From the NCBI GenBank assembly GCA_945898055.1, contig CAMDGV010000040.1, forward strand, positions 1 through 37,976: a DNA stretch of 37,976 bases, read 5' to 3'. The notes beneath the pieces were generated by a model. That model had not been told where the DNA came from. It ran no database searches and saw only the letters and a list, made by a program, of their open reading frames with translations. The stretch comes from Akkermansia muciniphila. GTDB lineage: Bacteria; Verrucomicrobiota; Verrucomicrobiia; Limisphaerales; UBA9464. Every line of letters begins with the position of its first letter. Position 1 is the first letter of the stretch. The position numbers and the translations under genes were made by a program. This document shows, in pieces, positions 8,293 through 15,623 of this stretch.

Positions 8293-8310
8293 TCGGAGAG
8301 TGAGGGTAAT

Positions 8311-9300
8311 TCACCGCTTCGCCGCCTTGAGCGTGGCGATGAGGTAGTTCTCGGTCTTGGTGTGCTTCACGTCGGGCGCGCCGGGATAGACGAGTTCGCA
8401 GGCGACTCCGAGGAGTGTGCACTTCTCCTGGAGCTTCACCCCGTAGTTTGCCGTGTGTGTCGGGTCCTTCTGCACTTGGCCGAGCGCGGGGGGGTCGGAG
8501 TAAATCATCCAAATGGGCGGGTCGTCGGCGGTGACGTGCTCGATGGGGGAATACTTCTTAATCCACGGCAGCACGGACTCGCGTCCAGCGAGGAACGCGG
8601 CGAACTGCGAGTCGCGGGTCTTGAGGTCATTCGAGTCGGGCATGAAGCCGAAGGCGTGGCCGCCGTAACGACTGTTGGGCGTCCATTCTTTGAGTTCCTT
8701 TGGGTCGAGCGAGGTCTGTGCGCCGATGACCGCCGCGCACCAGAGGCGGGTAGATTCGCGCGCAATGGGGTCGGCGCTCTTCGCGTCGGCGAGGTCAGCG
8801 TGGAAGGCGAGCCACAGCGAGGAACACGCGCCCGCGCTGCCGCCAGTCGCGCCGATGCGCTGCTTGTTAAGGTTCCACTCCTTCGCCTTGCTGCGGACGA
8901 ACTGGAGCGAGCGAGCGGCGTCGGCGATGGGCCACGCGACGGGCGGTTTCACGCCGGCCCTCTGCGCCTGCGTGCTGTAGCGGTAGTTGATGGAGACGAC
9001 TGAAATGCCCGCCGCGAGATACTTCTCCAGATTACTCACGCCTTTCTTATCGCCCGCGACCCAACCGCCGCCGTGGATGTGGAAGACGACGGGGGTGGGC
9101 TGGTCGGAGCCAGCGCGATAGAAGTCCAGCGCCTGCCGCTCATGCGTGCCGTAGGCGACGTTCGCCTGCGTGGGCGCACGCTGTGGTTCGGCAGGTTTCG
9201 CGGCGGATTTGGCCTTGGCATCAGTCTTCGGCGCATCGTCGGCGAAGGCGGGACTGTTGAGCAGACAGATCGAGGCGAGGAGAAGGCTAATTCGTGTCAT
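8311..9300 (-). CDS. Secreted alpha/beta hydrolase, BD-FAE-like esterase (GC-rich block)
   Basis: A 329-residue secreted esterase-like protein. ATG 9300 starts a signal peptide (MTRISLLLASICLLNSPAFA); a 12-residue upstream extension in the same frame is motif sequence and is rejected. After an Ala/Lys/Pro-rich linker come VVFHIHGGGWVAGDKKG (oxyanion hole), ATGGSAGACSSLW (nucleophile Ser), a WMIYSDPP segment where the acidic residue is expected, and DVKHTK (His candidate). The family is frequent in Planctomycetota and Verrucomicrobiota, and GC is far above both the Bacteroidota blocks and the host part, so it is probably from another source (inference). It lies head-to-tail with the next esterase. 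Confidence 0.8.
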   Translation of the reverse strand: MTRISLLLASICLLNSPAFADDAPKTDAKAKSAAKPAEPQRAPTQANVAYGTHERQALDFYRAGSDQPTPVVFHIHGGGWVAGDKKGVSNLEKYLAAGISVVSINYRYSTQAQRAGVKPPVAWPIADAARSLQFVRSKAKEWNLNKQRIGATGGSAGACSSLWLAFHADLADAKSADPIARESTRLWCAAVIGAQTSLDPKELKEWTPNSRYGGHAFGFMPDSNDLKTRDSQFAAFLAGRESVLPWIKKYSPIEHVTADDPPIWMIYSDPPALGQVQKDPTHTANYGVKLQEKCTLLGVACELVYPGAPDVKHTKTENYLIATLKAAKR

Positions 9301-9308
9301 AGCAGCGA

Positions 9309-9336
9309 GTTGGGAAAAACTTACTTTTTTAAGCAT
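9309..9336 (+). repeat. Junction motif copy G (weak)
   Basis: TTGGGAAAAACTTACTTTTTTAAGC resembles the motif core (AAATTGCTTTTTTAAC) but with several changes and no GGGGAGG. It holds the last codons and stop of the second esterase and the leader of the first. It may be a decayed copy or a chance resemblance. Confidence 0.35.
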
Positions 9337-10190
9337 TCAGCCATAAACTCGAACACTGCCTTCGTGGACAGGTCTTCCGGCGCGCCGAGGTTCTGGTTGA
9401 TGCGAGTGTGATTTGTCTCCCTCGCGCCGAAGGCCTTGGCCGGGATGCCGGATTCCTTCAGCACGCCTTCGAGCCGCCGGGCTTGCATCGTGTTGTCCGG
9501 ATGGTCCGCGACGTGGAGAATAAGGAAGGGTGGAATGCCTTTGCCCTTGGCCACGTGAGTGACGGCGGAGTAATCGCGGTGAAGCTCCGCGGTGTTGCCG
9601 AACTTGACGCGATGTCCCTGCTTGGGCATCGGGAAGCCATGCACGCGCAACCGCGTCTCGGCGGTCTCAATCATCGCGGGCACGTCGTAAGTATCGCCAT
9701 CCACGGGGAAGCAGCCCTTGAGCGCGGAGAAAGGCACGCCCTCGGCCTTCAGGTAACGGTCATCAATGCAGATCAGTGCTGCGAGTTGCGCACCGGCGGA
9801 GTGGCCGCCGACGATGATGCGGGTCGGGTCGCCGCCGTGTTTGGCGATGTTCGCATGCACCCAGCCGAGGGACTTGGCGATGTCGCGGAAGAGGGTGACC
9901 ATGTCCACCTCGGGCAGGAGGCGGTAGCCCGTGGAGACGAAGACATAACCCTTGTCCACGAACGCCTGCGGCTTGAGCTGGATGCTGGTCCGGTCCCCCT
10001 CCTGCCAGCCGCCTCCGTGAATCCAGAACACCACGGGCAGGCTCTTCGCGTTTGGCGGAGCGTAGATGTCCACCTTCATGCGCGGGTTGACCGGGTCGCC
10101 GTATGGAATGTTGGCGGCAGTGGGCTGGAGTTGGGCCAGCGCCGGAGTTAGCGACGCGAGGAGGGCGGCGAGGAAGAGGAGATGTTTCAT
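9321..10190 (-). CDS. Secreted alpha/beta hydrolase, second BD-FAE-like esterase
   Basis: A 289-residue secreted esterase-like protein. Signal peptide [20 protein letters not shown] from ATG 10190. Domain landmarks are [28 protein letters not shown] (nucleophile Ser), [10 protein letters not shown] (Asp) and ETNHTRIN (His), in the order expected for the family. The length is usual. It is followed 20 bases later by the first esterase, so the two could be co-transcribed, yet they are only distantly alike and are not a recent duplication. Motif E precedes its start by 5-6 bases. Likely a deacetylase or feruloyl esterase of plant polymers; substrate inferred. Confidence 0.85.
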   Translation of the reverse strand: MKHLLFLAALLASLTPALAQLQPTAANIPYGDPVNPRMKVDIYAPPNAKSLPVVFWIHGGGWQEGDRTSIQLKPQAFVDKGYVFVSTGYRLLPEVDMVTLFRDIAKSLGWVHANIAKHGGDPTRIIVGGHSAGAQLAALICIDDRYLKAEGVPFSALKGCFPVDGDTYDVPAMIETAETRLRVHGFPMPKQGHRVKFGNTAELHRDYSAVTHVAKGKGIPPFLILHVADHPDNTMQARRLEGVLKESGIPAKAFGARETNHTRINQNLGAPEDLSTKAVFEFMAECLKK

Positions 10191-10195
10191 CGTAA

Positions 10196-10232
10196 CTGAT
10201 AGAAAATGGCTTTTCTGACGCGAAGGGGAAAA
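10196..10232 (+). repeat. Junction motif copy E
   Basis: CTGATAGAAAATGGCTTTTC, then TGACGCGAAGGGGAAAA. It is a diverged but clear relative of copies B-D, placed directly before the start of the esterase at 10190 (minus strand). Confidence 0.65.
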
Positions 10233-10262
10233 GGGTGGTCTGTGAAAAAACGGGAGGGGGGG

Positions 10263-11231
10263 CTATTCCTGAAACTTGATTTCCCGCGTGGAGCGCTCCT
10301 GTCCGGTGCGCTGTGTGAGTGGACCGTAAAGTTCAGGCCGCCGGGCGCGAATCCAAAGACGGCCGGTCGCGTGCTCCAGCAGGCTCGCGTCCAAGTCTGC
10401 CACCACCATCGCATCGGCGGCGGCGGACGTCTCGGCGAGGATCCGGCCATACGGGTCGAGAATCATCGCGTTGCCGGTACGGACTTCATCGTCGTCGATC
10501 CCGACGCCGTTGCTGAAAATGAGAAACAGACCGTTGTCGTGCGCGCGGCTCGGCAACCACCGCAGGAGCCAACCCCGCCCCTTATCGCCAAGAAACTCAC
10601 GTTTAATCGCCGCCGGATCGCGGTGGCGATCAGCCCACACTTGGCGCTCGATCAAACCCATCAGATGGGGATTTCGGCTGCGCACCGCACCGGTTTGGTG
10701 GGGCGCAATGAGGATCTCCGCACCGCGCAAAGCCGTCAGGCGGACATTTTCACCGATGTTGCAGTCGTAACAAATCAGAACGCCCACGCGGAACCCGTCC
10801 GGCAAATCGAACACCGTGAACTCGCTGCCACTGCTCATCGCGACGTGCTCGAAGGCGTGCAGCTTGCGATGGCGGTGCACCGTGCCGTCGGGCAGCGCTA
10901 CGACGTAGCTGTTGTAGAACTTTCCGTCGGCGTCCGCTTCAAACCACCCCGCCCCAACAGAGATTCCATGCCGCCGGGCCAGCGCGATCAAACGTTGCGT
11001 GCTCGGCCCGGAGGGAATCGGTTCCGCCAGCGCAGCGAGTTGCGCCAAGGTGAGATTGCGCACGAACCAATAACCACTGACGCAGCCCTCGGGGAAAATC
11101 ACGAGTCGCACCCCTTGATCCGCCGCCCTCGCCGTGAACGCCTCAATCTTCAGGAAATTCGCCGATGGGTCGCCCGGCGCACTTTCAAACTGCACGGAGG
11201 CGACTCGGAGTTCACGGGGTGAGGATGACAT
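10263..11231 (-). CDS. Carbon-nitrogen hydrolase (nitrilase superfamily)
   Basis: A 322-residue cytoplasmic enzyme (no signal peptide) that hydrolyses non-peptide C-N bonds such as amides or N-carbamoyl groups. ATG 11231 is used; the TTG 11246 upstream adds only five residues. The Glu-Lys-Cys triad is visible: FPEGCVSGY (Glu, about residue 47), HRKLHAFEH (Lys) and LICYDCNIGENVR (Cys). C-terminal ILDPYGRILAETS is typical of the fold. It could be an N-carbamoyl-amino-acid or formamidase-like amidase; the sequence does not settle this. It is the rightmost gene of the mosaic, GC-rich, and starts about 19 bases from motif F. Confidence 0.85.
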   Translation of the reverse strand: MSSSPRELRVASVQFESAPGDPSANFLKIEAFTARAADQGVRLVIFPEGCVSGYWFVRNLTLAQLAALAEPIPSGPSTQRLIALARRHGISVGAGWFEADADGKFYNSYVVALPDGTVHRHRKLHAFEHVAMSSGSEFTVFDLPDGFRVGVLICYDCNIGENVRLTALRGAEILIAPHQTGAVRSRNPHLMGLIERQVWADRHRDPAAIKREFLGDKGRGWLLRWLPSRAHDNGLFLIFSNGVGIDDDEVRTGNAMILDPYGRILAETSAAADAMVVADLDASLLEHATGRLWIRARRPELYGPLTQRTGQERSTREIKFQE

Positions 11232-11249
11232 AGCGGCAGACGACAACTA

Positions 11250-11285
11250 CTGATCTGGAATTGCTTTTTGGACGGGGAGGGAAAA
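11250..11285 (+). repeat. Junction motif copy F (right edge of the mosaic)
   Basis: CTGATCTGGAATTGCTTTTT, then GGACGGGGAGGGAAAAC. It keeps the GGGGAGG run and the TTGCTTTTT core. It is the last copy seen; to its right the base composition and gene content become those of the host chromosome. Confidence 0.7.
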
Positions 11286-11343
11286 CTAGAGAATTGGTTT
11301 TTAGTGGGGGTTCTTCAACTCTATATTCACCCAGAATAATCTG

Positions 11344-11868
11344 TCAATATCCACGGTTACGGTCTTTTGCTAACTGCTTTGGCAAAAATTCACGCTCAGT
11401 AAAATGGCGCACCGCGGCTCAATCACTGCCGTCGGTAATTTGACCGAACTCTTAGGGTCGGTCCGGGTCCCATCGGCCCTTTCAAGGCTGTGGGTCATGA
11501 CCAGTTTCAAACGCTCGATAGAATTTTGCCTGAAGGACTCGGCGAGGAATTGGAGCAGGCCACTTTTCCGAAGTGGAAGCCTATCTGAATTTTTGGAGCA
11601 ATCGCCCAAAATCGTGTCCCGCATGGCAGTCATCCTCTTGTCGATCGGGCGTTTGTTCGGAGTGTCTGAGCCCGTAGCAACGGAGATTTCCCCGTGCCGT
11701 ATCTAGGACCACAGAGTCAAGTGCATCGGTTTGGCGAATGTCGGAACGACCGTTTGAATCTTTAATTTCAGGCCGGGGCGGAAACAACCATCGACAGTCA
11801 CATCCACTGGATGGAAGTTGAGCGATGCCACGGCTCGCAGCGCCTTTGGATCCGGGCAGACTGGCCAA
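11344..11868 (-). pseudogene. Degraded coding remnant of unknown family
   Basis: The minus strand has protein-like stretches in several frames separated by stops and shifts: VASLNFHPVDVTVDGCFRPG, then MTAMRDTILGDCSKNSDRLP and LLQFLAESFRQNSIERLKLV, ending in a frame with TEREFLPKQLAKDRNRGY. No single frame is open throughout. This is what a decayed gene looks like, but no family is recognised and chance open frames cannot be excluded. Together with the flanks (11286-11980) nothing else is visible in this stretch. Confidence 0.3.
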
Positions 11869-11980
11869 GGCTAGGAACTCTCTGTCGAAGTCAGCCGAAG
11901 AGGGTGGATTCCGGGGGATTTATTAGCACTGGAGTTAGCGCTAAACTTCGAAATTTCGCAAAAAACCAAGGAAAACGGGT

Positions 11981-12056
11981 TGGTGCCAGCGGGAAGAATC
12001 GAACTTCCGACCAAGGGCTTATGAGTCCCCTGCTCTACCGCTGAGCTACGCTGGCA
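11981..12056 (-). tRNA. tRNA-Met (CAU)
   Basis: A 76-base cloverleaf with encoded CCA. The acceptor stem TGCCAGC/GCTGGCA is a perfect 7-bp pair, the D-arm reads TAGCTCAGCGGTAGAGCA, the anticodon loop is CTCATAA with CAT, and the T-arm reads TCGGAAGTTCGATTCTTCCC-like. CAU could also be the lysidine-modified tRNA-Ile or initiator; the first pair T-A and the loop do not decide. It lies 0.7 kb from the mosaic border. Confidence 0.9.
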
Positions 12057-12158
12057 TGTTAACCCCTCTCAGGAGGCCCTGTTGCATAAAGCTTATAGCC
12101 TGTCCGAATCAAGCCTCTTCTGTATCGACTTCGTTTTTCTAATCAAAAATTGCCTGAT

Positions 12159-12183
12159 TTAGGCCCTCGCTCCGCAGGGCTAA
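12159..12183 (-). terminator. Possible terminator of the phosphate operon
   Basis: Ten bases past the PiT stop codon the minus strand has TTAGCCCT, an 8-base loop, and AGGGCCTAA, forming a stem with one bulged C. A weak T-run (ATTTTTGATT) follows after about 12 bases. Confidence 0.35.
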
Positions 12184-12192
12184 CTCATCTGA

Positions 12193-13299
12193 TTAGCTCA
12201 CGCCGACCCGGATCAACCGCATCAGCAAATAAGCCAGAGTTGCAGTCACCGGCAAGGTCAAAACCCAAGCCCAAATAATACGCTCAACGACACTGAAATT
12301 AAGTGCATTAAAACGCTTAGCGCAGCCAACTCCCATGATACTAGTGGTGATGGCATGGGTGGTTGAGACTGGCATTCCGAAGTAAGCGGCGACACTCAGC
12401 ACCGTGGCAGCGGTTGTTTCGGCAGCAAAACCATGGACCGGTTGCAATTTGACCATTTTGTGACCCATCGTCTTGATAATCTTCCAACCACCGGCTGCGG
12501 TCCCAGCTGCCATCGTAAGAGCACAGGTCACCTTGATCCAAACGACAATGCCTTCTTTGCCATCGGCACCAATTTCCATCGGTTGCCTTAAAAAGGTGAG
12601 CCACTCCGGTAGATCAGCCAAGGTCCCCGCTTTGCCCGCTCCCAACAAGGCCAAGGCGATAATCCCCATGGTTTTCTGAGCATCATTACTGCCATGACTA
12701 AACCCCATATAAGCGGCACTCAGGAGTTGCGCCTTACCAAAAACTCGCGTCACCCACTTGGGGGTCCAATTGCGGAGAGAAAAATAAAGAAAAGTCATCA
12801 GGAAAAGTCCCACCAACAACCCCATCAAGGGCGAGAGGAACATCGGAATGATAACCTTGTAAAGAAGGCCTTCATATTTGTACCAAGACACTCCTTCCTT
12901 AACTTTACTGAAGACAACTACGGACAAATTATTTCCAGCGGCAGCAATACCCGCCCCCAAAAGGCCACCAATCAAGGCGTGGCTCGAACTGGAGGGAAGC
13001 CCAAACCACCAAGTCACGAGGTTCCACACGATGGCCCCGCTCAGAGCGCAAATAAGCATCTGAGTCGAGAGTGCCGATGGAATTAGCTTCGGATCGAGTA
13101 AGCCAGAGCTAATGGTCTTAGCCACAGCTGTCCCATACAAAGCACCGATTAAGTTTGTGACCGCGGCCAAGAGAATCGCCAATCGGGGGGTTAATACCTT
13201 GGTTGAAACCACCGTCGCAATCGAGTTGGCTGTATCATGGAATCCATTGATGTATTCAAACACCAAGGCCACCATAATGACCGTAAACAAAAGGGTCAT
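12193..13299 (-). CDS. Inorganic phosphate transporter, PiT family
   Basis: A 368-residue inner-membrane permease that takes up phosphate (or metal phosphate) with H+ or Na+. The two inverted PiT signature repeats are seen: VFEYINGFHDTANSIATVVSTKV near the N-terminus and GFSHGSNDAQKTMGIIALAL mid-protein, with VSTTHAITTSIMG near the end and about ten hydrophobic helices. Length is at the short end for the family. It lies 12 bases after the DUF47 gene, with which PiT permeases are classically paired, and is the last gene of the module. Confidence 0.95.
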   Translation of the reverse strand: MTLLFTVIMVALVFEYINGFHDTANSIATVVSTKVLTPRLAILLAAVTNLIGALYGTAVAKTISSGLLDPKLIPSALSTQMLICALSGAIVWNLVTWWFGLPSSSSHALIGGLLGAGIAAAGNNLSVVVFSKVKEGVSWYKYEGLLYKVIIPMFLSPLMGLLVGLFLMTFLYFSLRNWTPKWVTRVFGKAQLLSAAYMGFSHGSNDAQKTMGIIALALLGAGKAGTLADLPEWLTFLRQPMEIGADGKEGIVVWIKVTCALTMAAGTAAGGWKIIKTMGHKMVKLQPVHGFAAETTAATVLSVAAYFGMPVSTTHAITTSIMGVGCAKRFNALNFSVVERIIWAWVLTLPVTATLAYLLMRLIRVGVS

Positions 13300-13311
13300 G
13301 GCGCTGTAAAA

Positions 13312-13938
13312 TTAGGAATTCTTAAGAACGATCTGAACAATCACGTTGCCGGCGTCGCGGCAGCGGTCGATGACTTTTTCTAAAAGGTCATAGAGATCCT
13401 TGAGTGCAACCACGGTCACAGCGTCGTGTTTTGCATTGTAAAGTTCCCCCAGCAGTTGGGTCATCTGCTTGTCTGCTTGGCCTTCAAAATATTGCAGCTT
13501 GTCGTTCTTCTCCTTGACTTTCGGTAAGTCAGGCGAGTGACGCAATTCTTGAACCATTGTGAGCAGGGTTTCCATCGACTGCTGAAGGAGTTCTGCCTGA
13601 CGTTTAAAATTGGATGCCTGCACTCTCTCAGGACAAATCAGAAAGCGCTCGGTAAACTTTTCCAATGTCTTCGGAATTTTATAAAGTGCCTTGGCCAAGC
13701 TATCAATGTCTTCGCGCTCGAGAGGCGTGACAAAGGTGGTGATCAGTCGTTCCTGCAATTCTTCGGTGATGCGCTTATCTTTGCGTCGAACCGTGGCAAA
13801 TTGGTCTAAAGCCGATACCCTGGGACTCGAGAGTGTCTTAACAAAAATCTGCACACTTTCATTACCTTCTTTGGCGCTCTGCTCCAGAAGGTCGAAGAAG
13901 ATATCGCCGCCCCCCACTAGTTTTTGAAATGAGAACAT
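13312..13938 (-). CDS. DUF47/PhoU-like phosphate transport regulator
   Basis: A 208-residue cytoplasmic helical protein of the DUF47 family (TIGR00153-like), related to PhoU. It begins MFSFQKLVGGGDIFFDLLEQ and has the repeated acidic helices (EGQADKQMTQLLGELYNAKH, VALKDLYDLLEKVIDRCRDAGNVI) that bind metal in PhoU proteins. Members are almost always encoded next to a PiT permease and are thought to gate it. It precedes PiT by 12 bases and follows the porin gene by about 70 bases, so all three are probably one transcript. Confidence 0.9.
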   Translation of the reverse strand: MFSFQKLVGGGDIFFDLLEQSAKEGNESVQIFVKTLSSPRVSALDQFATVRRKDKRITEELQERLITTFVTPLEREDIDSLAKALYKIPKTLEKFTERFLICPERVQASNFKRQAELLQQSMETLLTMVQELRHSPDLPKVKEKNDKLQYFEGQADKQMTQLLGELYNAKHDAVTVVALKDLYDLLEKVIDRCRDAGNVIVQIVLKNS

Positions 13939-14010
13939 AATATTATAAAAATGCAGTTAAGTGTCGAATTAAAGTCTTTCAGGTTACGGAATTGAAATAA
14001 TATGAAGGGT

Positions 14011-15474
14011 TCAATAATTAATCTGAGCCTGAACGCTGATTCGATCTGCACTCTCAGAGTTTAAATAGGGGGCGATTTTGGTGTTGGTCCGCTCAAAAGT
14101 GCGGGTGTATTGGACGGTAAATTCGACCGCCGGCCATGGGGCCCATTCGATCCCAAAATCTAATTCATTCACGCGCTCGGAGGGCGCATTAATCGCAAAC
14201 TTGCGACCGCCTTGGTACGACTGCCAGCGAAGAAATGGAAACCAAGCACCTAAACGATTATCGTCCTTGTAGGAAAGTTGAACATACCCGCCATTGAGAC
14301 TTCCTGCGGAAATCGTCCGACGATCACTCGAAAGCTCAGGGCCAATTCCAAAGTTCCATTCCGCCTCGACCCCAAAGGGCTGAGGATACCATACCGCACT
14401 CACTCCCGCCCGTTGGTCTGCGGTTCCATCAGGCCGAGCAAGAGGGGTTATCGCGGAAGCCCCAGAGCCGATGGTTTGACTTGATGTGACAAATCGACCC
14501 GAATAGGCTTGAACACCCGTCTCGAAAAATTGCCCGTTCGGCAATTGAAATGGGTAGCTAGCGCGGGCCACAAAATGGGGGTCGCCGTTGAAATCAAGGC
14601 GATTGAGACCTTGCCCAGAATAAGCTCCCAAACCTAGCACTCCATAGTCACCTGAACCCTTGAGCCCCAGCTTCACGAGGTCTGCATACCGCTTACGGAT
14701 AGCATCCGGAGCCCAATAGAAAAAGGCTCCAATATCTCGTTCCCCTTCCGCCACACTATTGATGGCGTCCGGTCGTTCTAAGGGAGCTCGATTGGCTGAA
14801 GATTGCAAATTAGACCAACCGAAGGGCACCTTGGATTGCCCGATCCGAATCCGGTATTCTTTGTCAGTATCAAAGGATATATCGCCGTATAGATCCCGCA
14901 ATTGCACCGAAAAGTCCCCAGAAGTTGGCGATCCATTCAGATCCGGTTGGATATAAAGAAGTAAATGTTCTGAAACATCGCCGCTCAAGACCACTCGGGC
15001 CCGTCGAATATAAAAAGAAGAATTCTCCGCAACAGAACGATCATTTGGAACCATTAAATCGGCGCCGTCCTGACTCAGAATGGAGGTGTAACGAAACTGG
15101 GTGTAACCTTTAACTCCCAAGCGTTCATACCATTTGGATTTTAGTATCTTGCTAAAGGAATCGGTCGTCAAAGGTGCCGCCGATTTAACCGAGCCTTGAG
15201 CCGATTCTGCTGCCTTCGGGGGAACGGTTACCGATCCGTTCGTCTTGGATTCGACCACCGGCAAGGCCACCACGGTTTTTGGGGAACTAGCGGCAGACTC
15301 GTCGGCAACTGCAGCAACCATTTCATCATATTCTTGCTGCGAAATAGACCCACGATCCTTCAGCACTCTCAATAACTTCAGCATCACCGGCCCTGCGGCT
15401 TCGACCGAACTAAAGGGCGTAGCGCCGCTCACTCCCAAAAGAAAACACAGCCCTAAGATTTTGTGAACTCGCAT
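14011..15474 (-). CDS. Phosphate-selective porin, OprP/OprO type
   Basis: A 487-residue outer-membrane beta-barrel that lets phosphate into the periplasm. ATG 15474 is chosen over TTG 15477. A signal peptide (MRVHKILGLCFLLGVSGATP) is followed by VMLKLLRVLKDRGSISQQEY, the short SHOCT-like helix common at the start of Verrucomicrobiota porins, then a linker and the porin_O_P barrel (SFYIRRARVVLSGDVSEHLL, YRIRIGQSKVPFGWSNLQSS) ending in INY. Placement directly before DUF47 and PiT suggests an outer-to-inner membrane phosphate route. A large leader hairpin and a Pho-box-like array lie upstream. Confidence 0.85.
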   Translation of the reverse strand: MRVHKILGLCFLLGVSGATPFSSVEAAGPVMLKLLRVLKDRGSISQQEYDEMVAAVADESAASSPKTVVALPVVESKTNGSVTVPPKAAESAQGSVKSAAPLTTDSFSKILKSKWYERLGVKGYTQFRYTSILSQDGADLMVPNDRSVAENSSFYIRRARVVLSGDVSEHLLLYIQPDLNGSPTSGDFSVQLRDLYGDISFDTDKEYRIRIGQSKVPFGWSNLQSSANRAPLERPDAINSVAEGERDIGAFFYWAPDAIRKRYADLVKLGLKGSGDYGVLGLGAYSGQGLNRLDFNGDPHFVARASYPFQLPNGQFFETGVQAYSGRFVTSSQTIGSGASAITPLARPDGTADQRAGVSAVWYPQPFGVEAEWNFGIGPELSSDRRTISAGSLNGGYVQLSYKDDNRLGAWFPFLRWQSYQGGRKFAINAPSERVNELDFGIEWAPWPAVEFTVQYTRTFERTNTKIAPYLNSESADRISVQAQINY

Positions 15475-15475
15475 C

Positions 15476-15527
15476 AAAAAGTAGCCTCAAAGCAGGTTTT
15501 GTTTGCACCTGCTAATTCCTACTTTTT
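15476..15527 (-). promoter_or_regulatory. Leader hairpin abutting the porin start codon
   Basis: On the minus strand AAAAAGTAG pairs exactly with CTACTTTTT, and inside it AGCAGGT pairs exactly with ACCTGCT, with small internal loops of 5-6 bases. The T-run ends one base before the ATG at 15474, and the only Shine-Dalgarno-like GAGG lies inside an internal loop. It could hide the ribosome site or act as an attenuator. Structure is seen; the role is inferred. Confidence 0.55.
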
Positions 15528-15532
15528 AGACT

Positions 15533-15565
15533 CTGTGTGACGCAAAAGCGTCAAAACTGTGACAG
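15533..15565 (-). promoter_or_regulatory. Pho-box-like operator
   Basis: Read toward the porin gene there are three 11-base units, CTGTCACAGTT, TTGACGCTTTT and GCGTCACACAG. The spacing and the GTCA cores fit the PhoB direct-repeat box (CTGTCAT every 11 bases); the middle unit is poor. The same bases also form an inverted repeat, TGACGC-AAAA-GCGTCA, so another regulator is possible. Confidence 0.4.
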
Positions 15566-15623
15566 TTAGGTTACGTTAAGTTCTTAAAGATGACTTTTCG
15601 TCGTTTTTTATTAAGTAGAAAAC

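Noticed and set aside
8281-9003. Long plus-strand ORF starting at an ATG inside motif D, and a similar 338-codon one starting at 10206 inside motif E
   Set aside because: Both are antisense to well-supported hydrolase genes in GC-rich DNA, where antisense frames stay open by chance, and their proteins are Arg/Ala-rich without domains. That both start in the motif is noted as curious.
142-11285. Classical integron with attC sites
   Set aside because: No integrase gene, no GTTRRRY/RYYYAAC core pairs and no large imperfect palindromes around the motif copies. Only the cassette-like packing is similar.
11404-11706. Plus-strand 100-codon ORF opposite the decayed remnant
   Set aside because: No family pattern, no ribosome site; the minus strand has the more protein-like segments.
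12130-12155. Further copy of the junction motif near the tRNA (TTTTTCTAATCA)
   Set aside because: Only a 12-base match to the middle of the 104-bp repeat in AT-rich DNA; the core TTGCTTTTTT and GGGGAGG are absent.
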